Assembly: GCF_000367945.1 (NCBI RefSeq) | Contig: NZ_KB849179.1 | Coordinates: forward strand, 2,725,592 to 2,789,591 | DNA length: 64,000 bases | Direction of reading: 5' to 3' | From: Acinetobacter proteolyticus | Lineage (GTDB): Bacteria; Pseudomonadota; Gammaproteobacteria; Pseudomonadales; Moraxellaceae | Shown here: positions 48,817 through 58,325 of the stretch, piece by piece | Layout of the letters: each line of letters starts with the position of its first letter | Numbering within the stretch: position 1 is the first letter of the stretch | Notes under the pieces: generated by a model | The model's input: the letters and a program-made list of their open reading frames with translations, nothing else | Database searches by the model: none | Told to the model about the DNA's origin: nothing | Position numbers and translations under genes: made by a program

Positions 48817-50226
48817 TTATTCGATACGTTCGCCATGTTGGCTCAGGTCAAGACCCATACGTTCATCATCAGCGCTGACACGGATACCAATCACCAAATC
48901 AATCACTTTCAGGATGATGAAGGTCACAATTGCACTATAGGCGATTGTTGCTAATACACCTTCAATTTGTACCCACAATTGGCCAGCAAAAGTCGGAGCT
49001 AGTGCAACATTCGCTGCTTTGATGATTTCATCGCTATAGAAGATTCCAGTCAGAATCGCACCAACAATACCACCGACTGCGTGTAAACCAAATGCATCCA
49101 AGGCATCGTCCGCTTTAAGCAGGCGTTTCAGTGCAGTAATCCCCCAGAAACACACCACACCACCGACAAGCCCCATGATTAGGGCACCACTAACACCAAC
49201 GAAACCAGCTGCAGGTGTGATTACAACCAAACCAGCAACCGCACCTGATGCACCACCGAGTACTGATGCTTTACCACGAATTAGACGTTCTACAATCAGC
49301 CAAGAGAATGCAGCAGCGGCAGCAGCAACTTGAGTTACCAAAATCGCCATACTTGCACGCGCACCCGCACCTAAAGCACTACCACCGTTAAAGCCGAACC
49401 AACCCACCCAAATCAAGCTTGCACCGATCACAGTTAAAGTCAGGTTATGTGGTGCCATCGATTCACGGCCAAGGCCAGTACGTTTGCCTAACATGTATGC
49501 TGCAACCAAACCTGCAACACCTGCGTTGATATGCACAACGGTACCACCAGCAAAGTCTAATGCGCCTGCTTTGAATAACCAGCCATCAGCTGCCCAGACC
49601 CAGTGAGTGATTGGCGCATACACCAAGATCACCCAAACTGCGATAAATGCCATGAATGCTGAATATTTCATACGATCCGCAATCGAACCACTGATAATTG
49701 CAACGGTAATGATGGCAAAGGTCATTTGGAAAACAACAAATAAGCTTTCAGGAATAGTGCCACTCAAGGCATCAAATGCAACGCCATTCAGCAGTGCTTT
49801 GCCCAAGTCGCCGACATAAGCGCCTGTACCAGAGAAAGCTAAGGAGTATCCTGCAATCACCCAGATTAAGCTAACTAAAATTGCAGCAGAAAGGCTGAAC
49901 ATCATGGTGCTGAGGACGTTTTTCTTACGAACCATACCCCCATAGAACAGCGCTAAACCAGGAATAGTCATCAACAGAACCAGTGCTGTTGAAACAAGAA
50001 CCCAAGCAGTATCGCCGGTATCGACTGTCGCAGTAGCAGCTGGAGCAGCCTCTTCAGCAGCAGGTGCTTCAACGGCAACAACTTCGGTTGTTGCAGCACC
50101 AGTATCTGCAACTACGGCTACAGTTTGTTCAGTTGCCGGGGTTGATGCAGCATCTTCTGCCCAAACCACCGCTGAACCACCTAAGAGTGCGCCAGATAGA
50201 CTGAGCGCCATAAGCATTTTTTTCAT
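48817..50226 (-). CDS. amt: Ammonium transporter Amt
   Basis: 469-residue ammonium channel. A signal peptide (about residues 1-23) and an Ala/Val/Pro-rich segment to about 70 precede eleven membrane helices. Typical motifs: GLALFYGGMVRKKNVLSTMM, DFAGGTVVHINAGVAGL and GLHAVGGIVGAILTG. It is paired with glnK, whose product gates it. A sigma-54 promoter (50276-50292) lies between the glnK stop and the amt start, so amt can be transcribed separately. Confidence 0.95.
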   Translation of the reverse strand: MKKMLMALSLSGALLGGSAVVWAEDAASTPATEQTVAVVADTGAATTEVVAVEAPAAEEAAPAATATVDTGDTAWVLVSTALVLLMTIPGLALFYGGMVRKKNVLSTMMFSLSAAILVSLIWVIAGYSLAFSGTGAYVGDLGKALLNGVAFDALSGTIPESLFVVFQMTFAIITVAIISGSIADRMKYSAFMAFIAVWVILVYAPITHWVWAADGWLFKAGALDFAGGTVVHINAGVAGLVAAYMLGKRTGLGRESMAPHNLTLTVIGASLIWVGWFGFNGGSALGAGARASMAILVTQVAAAAAAFSWLIVERLIRGKASVLGGASGAVAGLVVITPAAGFVGVSGALIMGLVGGVVCFWGITALKRLLKADDALDAFGLHAVGGIVGAILTGIFYSDEIIKAANVALAPTFAGQLWVQIEGVLATIAYSAIVTFIILKVIDLVIGIRVSADDERMGLDLSQHGERIE

Positions 50227-50275
50227 TCGTGTCCCCCAACCTTATTTTGTGAGCTATATCTCTTATTTCTAACTC

Positions 50276-50292
50276 AGCAAAGTTTGTGCCAA
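50276..50292 (-). promoter_or_regulatory. Sigma-54 promoter of amt
   Basis: On the minus strand TTGGCACAAACTTTGCT: -24 TGGCAC and -12 TTGCT separated by five bases, as in the RpoN consensus. It starts 1 base beyond the glnK stop codon, and the -12 element is about 50 nt upstream of the amt ATG. Confidence 0.75.
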
Positions 50293-50293
50293 T

Positions 50294-50746
<453 letters not shown>

Positions 50747-50907
50747 TTAGCCTTCAAGATGTAGATAGTGCATCGAAAATAAGTTTCATTTCGCTATATT
50801 GAATGAAATCAGAGAGTCACTCATCCTTCTGTCCCGAACTGTGCTAGAGGATTGCCTGCAGCAGTGATACACTGGGCAGCAAATATACATAACCTATTGA
50901 GCACTTT

Positions 50908-51135
50908 ATGATTGAGACTCTTTTACAGGCAATTTTGCAGCAAGTTGATCAACCTAAAAAAGATTTAGAAAAAAACTTACGTGCCTTATTGAATGAAAGC
51001 ATCGAAAAACTAGACCTTGTCTCTAAACAAGAACTCGACCGTCAAAGAACTGCACTGAATACAGCCAATCAGCGCCTCTCTGAGCTGCAACAGCAGATGA
51101 AAATTTTAGAAGAAATCGTTCAGAACAAGAAATAA
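50908..51135 (+). CDS. ubiK: Ubiquinone biosynthesis accessory factor UbiK (BMFP family)
   Basis: 75-residue protein with an N-terminal amphipathic helix and a C-terminal Leu-zipper-like coiled coil (ELDRQRTALNTANQRLSELQQQMKILEE), matching the YqiC/UbiK family. It trimerises, binds membranes and supports the UbiJ-K ubiquinone assembly. It precedes comM by about 70 nt and is divergent from glnK. Confidence 0.88.
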   Translation: MIETLLQAILQQVDQPKKDLEKNLRALLNESIEKLDLVSKQELDRQRTALNTANQRLSELQQQMKILEEIVQNKK

Positions 51136-51204
51136 GCACCAATTCGGTGCAATCAGCACCGAAAAATGATTAAAAATAAAGCACCACAATGGAACAATAA
51201 TAAG

Positions 51205-52692
51205 ATGTCTTTTGCCAAGATTTATACACGAGGCTTATTGGGGCTACATGCCCCGCAAATTGAAGTTGAAGTCCACATCAGTTCCGGCTTGCCTTCACTC
51301 ACAATTGTCGGTTTACCCGAAGCAGCAGTACGCGAAAGTAAAGATCGTGTCCGTTCAGCCATCATTAATAGCGGTTTTCAGTTTCCAACCAAGCGCTTAA
51401 CCATTAATTTAGCACCTGCAGATCTCCCTAAGGATGGTTCACGACTCGACCTCCCAATTGCCTTAGGTATCTTGATTGCCTCTGGACAACTTCCTGAAAA
51501 TAGTACTGAAGGTTTTGAATTTATTGGGGAACTTGCATTAGATGGTCATTTACGCCCGATTTCAGGAGCCTTAACCATTGCGATGGCCTGCCAACAGGCA
51601 CAACATCGCTTATTACTGCCGACCGCAAATTTAGATGAAGCCAATCAGTTGCCAGAATTTGAAGTCTATGCAGCCAATCATCTACAAGCGGTTTGTGCAC
51701 ATTTTTCGGGCAATTCCCAGATTCCAGCTGCACCACAAAGAACAACCACAGCCGCCTCCTATTATCAATTTGATCTTGCCGATGTAAAAGGACAACTCCG
51801 CCCGCGTCGTGCTTTGGAAATTGCTGCCGCAGGCGGGCACTCTTTATTATTTAAAGGGCCGCCTGGTACTGGAAAGACCCTGTTGGCTTCACGGCTACCC
51901 TCTATTTTGCCCCCGCTCAATGCAGGTGAGAATCTTGAAGTCGCCAGTATTTACTCGGTTGCCAATGCACCACATACTTTTGGACAACGACCCTTCCGAG
52001 CGCCGCACCATACCGCATCTGCAATTGCCTTGGTGGGTGGTGGTTCTCAACCTAAACCTGGCGAAATCACCTTAGCGCATTTAGGGGTTCTATTTTTGGA
52101 TGAATTACCCGAATTTGATCGCAAGGTGCTTGAAGTACTGCGCCAACCACTGGAATCCAAAGAGATTGTGATTTCACGTGCTGCACGACAAATGACGTTC
52201 CCTGCAAACTTTCAGTTTATTGCAGCAATGAACCCCTGCCCATGTGGTTATGCCTTTAATCAGGATAGCCGTTGCCAATGTTCGCCAGACAGCATTCAAC
52301 GTTATCAAAACCGAATTTCAGGGCCTTTATTAGACCGTATTGATTTGCACATTGATGTGCCACCCTTACAGGCACAAGAATTACAGGATCGAAGCCCAAC
52401 CGAAAACTCTGAAACGGTACGACAACGCGTCATCCATGCCTATGAAAAACAGATCCAAAGACAACGGTGTTTAAATCAGGCGCTCTCTCCCAAATTATTG
52501 GAACAGCATGCTTTGTTAGATGACAGCTCGACCAAAATTATTGAAATGGCACAACAGCGGCTCAACCTTTCTGCGCGTGCCTATCATCGAGTCTTAAGAG
52601 TGGCTCGAACCATTGCAGATTTAGCCGAAAGTGAACTCATCTGTAGCAGTCATATCACTGAAGCCTTGTCCTATCGCGGTCAGCAAAGTTAA
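51205..52692 (+). CDS. comM: Competence-associated AAA+ ATPase ComM (YifB), intact
   Basis: 495-residue Mg-chelatase-type AAA+ helicase that promotes branch migration in natural transformation. Domain order: N-terminal S5-like part (1-150, GLPEAAVRESKDRVRSAI), AAA+ with Walker A GPPGTGKT and FRAPHHTASAIALVGGG, and a C-terminal helical lid with a CPCG/CQC zinc region (NPCPCGYAFNQDSRCQCSP). ATG 51205 (MSFAKIYTRG) matches family starts. comM is the common insertion target of AbaR islands in A. baumannii; here it is uninterrupted. Confidence 0.93.
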   Translation: MSFAKIYTRGLLGLHAPQIEVEVHISSGLPSLTIVGLPEAAVRESKDRVRSAIINSGFQFPTKRLTINLAPADLPKDGSRLDLPIALGILIASGQLPENSTEGFEFIGELALDGHLRPISGALTIAMACQQAQHRLLLPTANLDEANQLPEFEVYAANHLQAVCAHFSGNSQIPAAPQRTTTAASYYQFDLADVKGQLRPRRALEIAAAGGHSLLFKGPPGTGKTLLASRLPSILPPLNAGENLEVASIYSVANAPHTFGQRPFRAPHHTASAIALVGGGSQPKPGEITLAHLGVLFLDELPEFDRKVLEVLRQPLESKEIVISRAARQMTFPANFQFIAAMNPCPCGYAFNQDSRCQCSPDSIQRYQNRISGPLLDRIDLHIDVPPLQAQELQDRSPTENSETVRQRVIHAYEKQIQRQRCLNQALSPKLLEQHALLDDSSTKIIEMAQQRLNLSARAYHRVLRVARTIADLAESELICSSHITEALSYRGQQS

Positions 52693-52717
52693 AAAAGCGA
52701 CCTTAAGGTCGCTTTTT
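52692..52717. terminator. Bidirectional terminator between comM and a TorF porin
   Basis: A perfect 26-bp palindrome, AAAAAGCGACCTTAAGGTCGCTTTTT, starting at the comM stop. Confidence 0.87.
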
Positions 52718-52732
52718 ATGACTCAGGCTCAG

Positions 52733-53521
52733 TTAGAAGGCATAACCTAAAGCTAGGACCACTTTATTCTTTTGTTTGGTTTCATCACGGGTGTAACCAC
52801 CAAAAATATAATCCAGACTCCACGTTGCGCCGGTATTGCCCAATGGGTGCGATAAACCTAGCGTTGCATGACGGAAGGCAAAATCAGTTTTGGTCACATC
52901 GCCAGCTTTGGCTTGATAAGCCAAATATTCATCGTCGTCGCCATAATAATAGGCTGCAACTTGCGCTTTACCGGTAAAGCCCCCTGCCAGTTTTGGTGCA
53001 TAGGTCGCCAAGAAATAGGTATCACCCTTGTTTCCGAAGGTGACGTTATTTAATAAAGTCTGTGCGGTAATGCTGAAATCTTTATAACTGAGCCCCAAGA
53101 TGGTTTCATAACCTGTCGATTCCCAACCTGGATAATAGTAATAAATCGTTCCCCCAATTTGATAACCAAGATCTTCGGTAATTTTGCCTTTATAGCCCGC
53201 ATAAAAATCGTTTTCGAAGGATTTTTTCTCTTCCTTCACATCAGTAGGCGAAGTATTAAAATCAGCATAGGCTGCGGTTAAAGTCGAAAACCAATACCCC
53301 AAATAAAAGCCACTGTCATGACTATAATCCAGCCCACCTTGAACTGCCGGCGTATCACTTTCTGGTGAGTTGGTCATCCCACGTAAATTGTAGCTTGATA
53401 CCACATTTACATTTCCCGTAACGGTACCGGGAAAAGGTAGTTTGCTCTCCTCAGCCAAACTTAATGTTGATGCTGTGGTCAGCATTCCCAGTACAGCAGC
53501 CTTGCATGCAAATTTCATCAT
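52733..53521 (-). CDS. TorF-family putative porin, copy 1
   Basis: 262-residue outer-membrane protein of the TorF/TIGR02001 type. Signal peptide to about residue 23 (...LSLAEE), then amphipathic beta strands with Tyr/Trp-rich alternation and a C-terminal Phe (LALGYAF). The pattern SDTPAVQGGLDYSHDSGFYLGYW is typical. It is a paralogue of the protein at 54798, also in its leader (GGGGGA ribosome-binding site, ATGATGAAATTTGC start). A sigma-54 promoter lies 70 nt upstream. The substrate is unknown. Confidence 0.85.
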   Translation of the reverse strand: MMKFACKAAVLGMLTTASTLSLAEESKLPFPGTVTGNVNVVSSYNLRGMTNSPESDTPAVQGGLDYSHDSGFYLGYWFSTLTAAYADFNTSPTDVKEEKKSFENDFYAGYKGKITEDLGYQIGGTIYYYYPGWESTGYETILGLSYKDFSITAQTLLNNVTFGNKGDTYFLATYAPKLAGGFTGKAQVAAYYYGDDDEYLAYQAKAGDVTKTDFAFRHATLGLSHPLGNTGATWSLDYIFGGYTRDETKQKNKVVLALGYAF

Positions 53522-53589
53522 ATTGGTCTCCCCCTATATTTTAGATACTCAATTGATTTTTAAGCTTTAAATTGCATCAAAAGCTATTT

Positions 53590-53606
53590 AGCAAATGCTG
53601 TGCCAA
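53590..53606 (-). promoter_or_regulatory. Sigma-54 promoter of TorF porin copy 1
   Basis: TTGGCACAGCATTTGCT on the minus strand: TGGCAC and TTGCT spaced by five. The whole leader to the start (including TTTAAATTGCATC-type sequence) is related to that of copy 2. Confidence 0.75.
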
Positions 53607-53919
53607 ACTCAAATAAAAAATAAACACCAATAAAATCAATACTTAGAAAAACATAAGCTGAGTCCTTTAGTTTATAACGACATTTGAACTGTAAATCTTG
53701 CAACCAAAATGGGCTATTGATGCTCGACATAGCGCACAAAAAGCACTGTTTTAGCCAAGCAAAGAACTTTCATTCATTCAAACCTTTATTTTTAATATGG
53801 ATAAAAAAACAACAAAACTAAGCAAATGATGTTTTCATTATTCGGTTAGATTCTTATTTAAAACACTGCATAAAGCTTATACAACAAGATTATTTTTTTC
53901 CTCAGATTGGCTGATTTTT
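53607..53919. other. Intergenic region TorF porin copy 1 - TSUP gene
   Basis: About 310 AT-rich bases with no ORF recognised. It includes GCGCACAAAAAG near 53732-53743, which resembles a sequence a similar distance upstream of the second porin and could be an enhancer site for a sigma-54 activator. The TSUP promoter should lie at the right end; none was assigned. Confidence 0.4.
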
Positions 53920-54684
53920 ATGATTGATCAAACCGCCCTGCTGACTTTAGGACTCTTTGCCTTCTGTGGTGGTCTGATCGATGCCGCAGTAGGTGGTGGA
54001 GGTTTAATCCAAATTCCAGCGCTGTTACATGCTTTGCCTCAGCACAATATTGCAACTGTTTTTGGCACCAACAAATTAGCGGTTTGGGCTGGAACCACCG
54101 CCTCATTTTTTAGATATGTTCATAAAATTACTTTTGTCTGGAAGCTACTAATTCCCACCATGCTTGCGGCATTTATATGTGCATTTGCGGGTGCAATGAC
54201 AACAGCCCATGTTCCAAAGCAGCTCATGAGCCATGTGGTTTTCTATTTACTCATCCTGATGGCCATCTATACTTTTTTAAAGAAAGACTTAGGTGCGCGC
54301 AGTACCTATGTGAGATGCGGGCCTAAAGAAATCTCCCTTGGCATCCTTTTTGGCGGGTTGATTGGCTTCTATGATGGTGTTTTTGGGCCAGGCAGCGGTA
54401 GTTTCCTGCTTTTTCTGTTTGTAAAGGTTTTCGGTTTTGATTTTCTCAATGCCTCTGCATCGGCCAAAATCGTGAATATTGGCACTTTTAGTTCAGCACT
54501 TTTATTTTTTATTCCTACAGGTCATGTGTTATGGCAAATCGGTTTAATCGTTGCCTTCTGCAATGTACTGGGTTCCTTCGTTGGTGTTTTTCTGGCACTA
54601 CGCTATGGCAGCCAATTTATCCGATGGTTTTTTCTGATCCTACTTGTTTTTCTCATTCTAAGAATGGGATTGTCTCTCTTTTAA
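53920..54684 (+). CDS. TSUP family transporter (TauE/SafE)
   Basis: 254-residue inner-membrane permease of the sulfite-exporter TauE/SafE family with about seven to eight membrane helices. GLIDAAVGGGGLIQIPALL near the N-terminus and GFYDGVFGPGSGSFL in the second half are the duplicated family motifs. Known members move sulfite, sulfoacetate or related organic anions; the substrate here cannot be read. It sits alone between the two TorF porins and points toward the second. Confidence 0.88.
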   Translation: MIDQTALLTLGLFAFCGGLIDAAVGGGGLIQIPALLHALPQHNIATVFGTNKLAVWAGTTASFFRYVHKITFVWKLLIPTMLAAFICAFAGAMTTAHVPKQLMSHVVFYLLILMAIYTFLKKDLGARSTYVRCGPKEISLGILFGGLIGFYDGVFGPGSGSFLLFLFVKVFGFDFLNASASAKIVNIGTFSSALLFFIPTGHVLWQIGLIVAFCNVLGSFVGVFLALRYGSQFIRWFFLILLVFLILRMGLSLF

Positions 54685-54748
54685 AGACATCATAAAAAGT
54701 AGACCGTGGCTCTCTTCATCCAGTATCCTACCTAGACGATAAAAATAA

Positions 54749-54774
54749 AAAAGCCAGTATGATGACTGGCTTTT
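54749..54774. terminator. Bidirectional terminator between TSUP and TorF porin copy 2
   Basis: AAAAGCCAGT, loop ATGATG, ACTGGCTTTT, between convergent genes. Confidence 0.85.
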
Positions 54775-54797
54775 ATGTTGCTTTGACAGACCGAAAC

Positions 54798-55568
54798 TTA
54801 GAAAGCTTTGGTTAAGGTAAATACTGCGCCGGTTTCTGTACCACGTTTATACGGTTGGAAATCTGCATCAATATTAGTGCCTACCGCAGCAAGCTCAGCG
54901 GTTAAACCCGATACTGATTTAACGCTATAAGTCACACCCACTTTCCAATCAACATAGTTGTCATCTTCACCACCTGTATCGCTAAAGTCGTAGTTATCCA
55001 CTTTGGTATAACCGACACTCGCAACACCACCAAATCCTGTATCTGCAAAAGGAATGTTATAAGTGGCATTGACATACCAACCATTTTCATCAGTACCAGC
55101 AAAATCATTGGTATAGTTCAAACTACCCAATAGACTATCACCAGATGCCAAGACATTTTTAAAGCCTAATTTTGCATAGAGTTCTAACCAGTTCAGATCA
55201 GATGCACTTGGATAGCCGTAATACCATAAACCTACATCTAAAGTTGGCTTACCAGCAAATGGAAGTTCAGTCGCATAACCCACATATGGATCTAACTCCA
55301 AATGTGGATCTGGAGCGCCAAAGTTAACGTTTGAACCCCATACGCCTGCATATAAACCAGATGAATGCGTTAATGCAAAACCACCTTGCACCGCAGGATC
55401 ACTTTGAGTTTGAGTAATACCACGATAACGATAATCTGTCGTTAAAGCAGCGGTTCCAGAAAAGCTAAGGCCATATTGAGATAATGTATTTGTTTCTTCC
55501 GCCATAGCAAAAGTCGAAGTCACTGCACAAATACTCAACGCGATCGCTTTACATGCAAATTTCATCAT
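54798..55568 (-). CDS. TorF-family putative porin, copy 2
   Basis: 256-residue beta-barrel outer-membrane protein with a signal peptide ending near residue 23 (...FAMAEE) and a C-terminal Phe (FTLTKAF). QSDPAVQGGFALTHSSGLYAGVW marks the TorF family. It is a paralogue of the protein at 52733, sharing the first residues MMKFACKA and the leader. ATG 55568 has GGGGGA just upstream; a longer frame from 55583 begins before that site. A sigma-54 promoter lies 64 nt upstream. Confidence 0.85.
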   Translation of the reverse strand: MMKFACKAIALSICAVTSTFAMAEETNTLSQYGLSFSGTAALTTDYRYRGITQTQSDPAVQGGFALTHSSGLYAGVWGSNVNFGAPDPHLELDPYVGYATELPFAGKPTLDVGLWYYGYPSASDLNWLELYAKLGFKNVLASGDSLLGSLNYTNDFAGTDENGWYVNATYNIPFADTGFGGVASVGYTKVDNYDFSDTGGEDDNYVDWKVGVTYSVKSVSGLTAELAAVGTNIDADFQPYKRGTETGAVFTLTKAF

Positions 55569-55631
55569 ATTGATTTCCCCCATGATGGATATTCGACTGA
55601 TTTATGTTTTAAATTGCATCGCAAAATAAAT

Positions 55632-55648
55632 AGCAATTGCTGTGCCAA
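55632..55648 (-). promoter_or_regulatory. Sigma-54 promoter of TorF porin copy 2
   Basis: TTGGCACAGCAATTGCT on the minus strand, with TGGCAC and TTGCT spaced by five, 64 nt from the ATG. Differs by one base from the promoter of copy 1. Confidence 0.78.
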
Positions 55649-56308
55649 CTTTAGAAAAAGTGTGTCAACTCTCGATTCCGTTCTATAAAAGTGCCGATAT
55701 AACAACATCAATGCCTCCGAATTGCGCTTTATCAGGAAATCTTTTTATTTTTTGACCGATTTCAAGGCAACAGAAATTTTCAGTACTTTTTTCGCACAAA
55801 AAAGAGGCATGCCCATAAAAACAAAATCATTCGAAATGCTTAAAAGATCGGCGTTATGCCGTAAAAAATAACAATGTTCTATAAAGGTGCATTAACAAAA
55901 AACTTAAATCAGGCTGAAGCGCTGTAACTATTGGATTGGTCAGTCACTGTCATTCGTCGGGATGTCATTTTTTGCAAATCGACTCGATTATTTTTTAAAC
56001 AAAGAAAAAATAACTCTTTCAATAAAAAGAAAAAATACAGCAATAAATCACATATTTTTATAAAAACAAACCGCAAAATATTGCGTCTATTTTGCATCCA
56101 AAATAAAATAAATTATAAAATAAAATCATATGCTTAAATTTAATTTGATGATTTTTTAAACGAGAAACAAATCATAAAATTTTATAAGTATTTTATTTAA
56201 TAATAATTAAATTATTTTAATAAAAATCTATCTTTTTTACGCATAACTTATACAATTGGTCAAAATTTCGGTCTTATCCCAAATTTACTTTTTTTAATGA
56301 GGCGAGCT
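55649..56308. other. Very AT-rich intergenic region upstream of the OprD-type porin
   Basis: 660 bases without a supportable gene. From about 55985 to 56270 it is extremely AT-rich, with long A/T tracts (a likely H-NS target, by inference). It must contain the oprD-type promoter; TTATACAAT near 56247 could be its -10. CGCACAAAAAAG near 55793 resembles a motif upstream of the other TorF gene. Short ORFs here look random. Confidence 0.45.
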
Positions 56309-57583
56309 ATGCCAAAGGCAAATAAACTTACTTTAGCGGTTTTGATTAATGCCGCGTTAATTACCTCAACATATGCAAGCGAACAAAGCGAAGCAAAAGG
56401 ACTTGTTGAAGATGCCAAAGGGGATATTTTATTCCGTACTGGTTATTTAAATCGTGACAAAAAGAATGGTGTCAAAGACACAAGCTCATATGCTCAAACG
56501 GCAATGGTGAAACTGGAAACTGGTTTTACTCAAGGTTTAGTTGGCTTTGGTGCAGGTGTTATTGGTGACGGCTCTTTTAAATTAGGCTCAAACAATAACT
56601 CGGGCAATGGTATGATTCCGAAGCATCCAGACGGCTCAGCTTATGATCACTGGGCACGTGGTGGCGGTTTTGTAAAAGCACGTATTTCAAATACAACCGT
56701 AACTTATGGTACCCAAGTTTTAGATATCCCTGTCTTAGCAAGTAATACCACGCGTTTGGTTCCTGAATACTTTGAAGGTGTATTAGCAACTAGCCGTGAA
56801 ATTGATGGTTTAGAGTTAACTGCGGGTAAATTCACCAAGGATCAGTATTCAGATCAAATCAATACTGACGGCCGTCGTCTTGATCGTGCTGTGGTTTGGG
56901 GTGCGAAATACAAATTTGATGATAACTTGAGCGCATCTTATTTTGGCTTAGATAGCAAAGATAAACTTGATCGTCATTATGTGAATGCCAACTATAGACA
57001 ACCATTGAATCAAGGCAGTGCTCTTACTTATGATTTGAGCGCTTACCACACCAAATGGGATGAAAAAGGCAGTACGTATTCAAGTACAACTGATGATTTG
57101 TCTAATCGCAAGAATACCATTTGGGCACTTTCTACGACCTATAACACAGGTCCACACAGTGTGATGTTGGCTTACCAACAAAACAATGGCAATACTGGTT
57201 ATGACTATGGTGAGAATGCAGATGGTGCACAAAGTATCTATTTGCCAAACTCTTACCTGTCTGACTTCATTGGTAACAGTGAAAAATCTGCACAGCTTCA
57301 ATATAACGTTGATTTTGGTAGCTATGGCGTTCCAGGTTTAAGCTGGACCACTGCGTATGTTTACGGTTGGGACATCAAAGTTAAGAACTTGACTGACAAT
57401 GCCAAAGAACGTGAATTCTTTAACCAAGTGAAATACACTGTTCAATCTGGTTTTGCCAAAGATGCAAGCTTACGCTTACGTCATTCTTACTACCGTGCAA
57501 GCGATGAATATCAAACTAATGCCTACATTGGTGATACCAATGAATGGCGTATCTGGCTTGATATTCCTGTGAAATTATTCTAA
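56309..57583 (+). CDS. oprD: OprD-family outer membrane porin
   Basis: 424-residue outer-membrane channel. Signal peptide ends at about residue 25 (...STYAS). The mature part is a predicted 18-strand barrel ending in LDIPVKLF. Features of the OprD family: GDILFRTGYLNRDKK, YGTQVLDIPVLASNTTRLVPEYFEG and LRLRHSYYRASDEYQTNAYIGDTNEWRIWLD. ATG 56309 has GAGG 6 nt upstream; an ATG four codons earlier does not. By type and neighbourhood it is probably the orthologue of A. baumannii OccAB1/OprD, which takes up small basic compounds and carbapenems (recalled). Confidence 0.87.
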   Translation: MPKANKLTLAVLINAALITSTYASEQSEAKGLVEDAKGDILFRTGYLNRDKKNGVKDTSSYAQTAMVKLETGFTQGLVGFGAGVIGDGSFKLGSNNNSGNGMIPKHPDGSAYDHWARGGGFVKARISNTTVTYGTQVLDIPVLASNTTRLVPEYFEGVLATSREIDGLELTAGKFTKDQYSDQINTDGRRLDRAVVWGAKYKFDDNLSASYFGLDSKDKLDRHYVNANYRQPLNQGSALTYDLSAYHTKWDEKGSTYSSTTDDLSNRKNTIWALSTTYNTGPHSVMLAYQQNNGNTGYDYGENADGAQSIYLPNSYLSDFIGNSEKSAQLQYNVDFGSYGVPGLSWTTAYVYGWDIKVKNLTDNAKEREFFNQVKYTVQSGFAKDASLRLRHSYYRASDEYQTNAYIGDTNEWRIWLDIPVKLF

Positions 57584-57601
57584 TTCACAGTTCATCAAGT
57601 T

Positions 57602-57637
57602 AAAAAAACCTCCATCCAATTGAATGGAGGTTTTTTT
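57602..57637. terminator. Bidirectional terminator between oprD and ppa
   Basis: A-run, CCTCCAT, loop, ATGGAGG, seven T. Confidence 0.88.
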
Positions 57638-57682
57638 ATGATCAGCCACTAAACGAATAGGAGCTGATCACACCGACTAAAA

Positions 57683-58210
57683 TTATTTTTTAGCTGCTTC
57701 AATCGCTTTTAGTACTTCTGCTTTCGCAACATCCGCACCTTCCCAGCCACTGATTTTTACCCACTTACCAGGCTCTAAATCTTTATAGTGAGCAAAGAAA
57801 TGCTCAACTTGGCTGATCAATAACGGGGGAAGATCCGTATATTCTTGAACATCTTTATAAAGCGGAGATAATTTTTCGTGTGGAACAGCGATCAATTTCG
57901 CATCGATACCACCGTCATCTTCCATTTTCAATTTACCGACTGGACGGCAACGAATCACAGAACCCGCAGCAACTGGATGTGGAGTTACAACAAGCACGTC
58001 TAATGGGTCACCATCTTCAGACAATGTATTTGGTACATAACCGTAGTTTGCTGGGTAGAACATTGCTGTACCCATGAAACGGTCTACAAATAACGCATCT
58101 GAATCTTTATCGATTTCATATTTGATTGGCGCTGCATTTGCAGGAATTTCGATAATGACATAGATGTCATTTGGTGCGTCTTTACCCGCAGGAATATTGC
58201 TATAACTCAT
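57683..58210 (-). CDS. ppa: Inorganic pyrophosphatase
   Basis: 175-residue family I soluble pyrophosphatase, which hydrolyses pyrophosphate and so drives biosynthesis. Metal and substrate residues are in [37 protein letters not shown] (the DxDPxD signature) and [15 protein letters not shown]. The length matches E. coli Ppa (about 176). Its promoter lies before 58210; it faces oprD. Confidence 0.96.
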   Translation of the reverse strand: MSYSNIPAGKDAPNDIYVIIEIPANAAPIKYEIDKDSDALFVDRFMGTAMFYPANYGYVPNTLSEDGDPLDVLVVTPHPVAAGSVIRCRPVGKLKMEDDGGIDAKLIAVPHEKLSPLYKDVQEYTDLPPLLISQVEHFFAHYKDLEPGKWVKISGWEGADVAKAEVLKAIEAAKK

Positions 58211-58325
58211 ATCAACACTCGTTTATATTGTGAAGTCAGATGTAAATCGGACAGATTATAACGTGAATACAATGAAAATGATGCTAGATATACACCAAGC
58301 TGGCGAATTTTCTATCTAGCAGCGC

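Noticed and set aside
52733..54684. TorF porin plus TSUP transporter as one transport operon
   Set aside because: They are on opposite strands with separate promoters; only their closeness supports a link.
55931..56137. Short Lys/Asn-rich ORFs in the AT-rich region before oprD
   Set aside because: Composition follows the AT-rich DNA, there is no ribosome-binding site, and no family is recognised.
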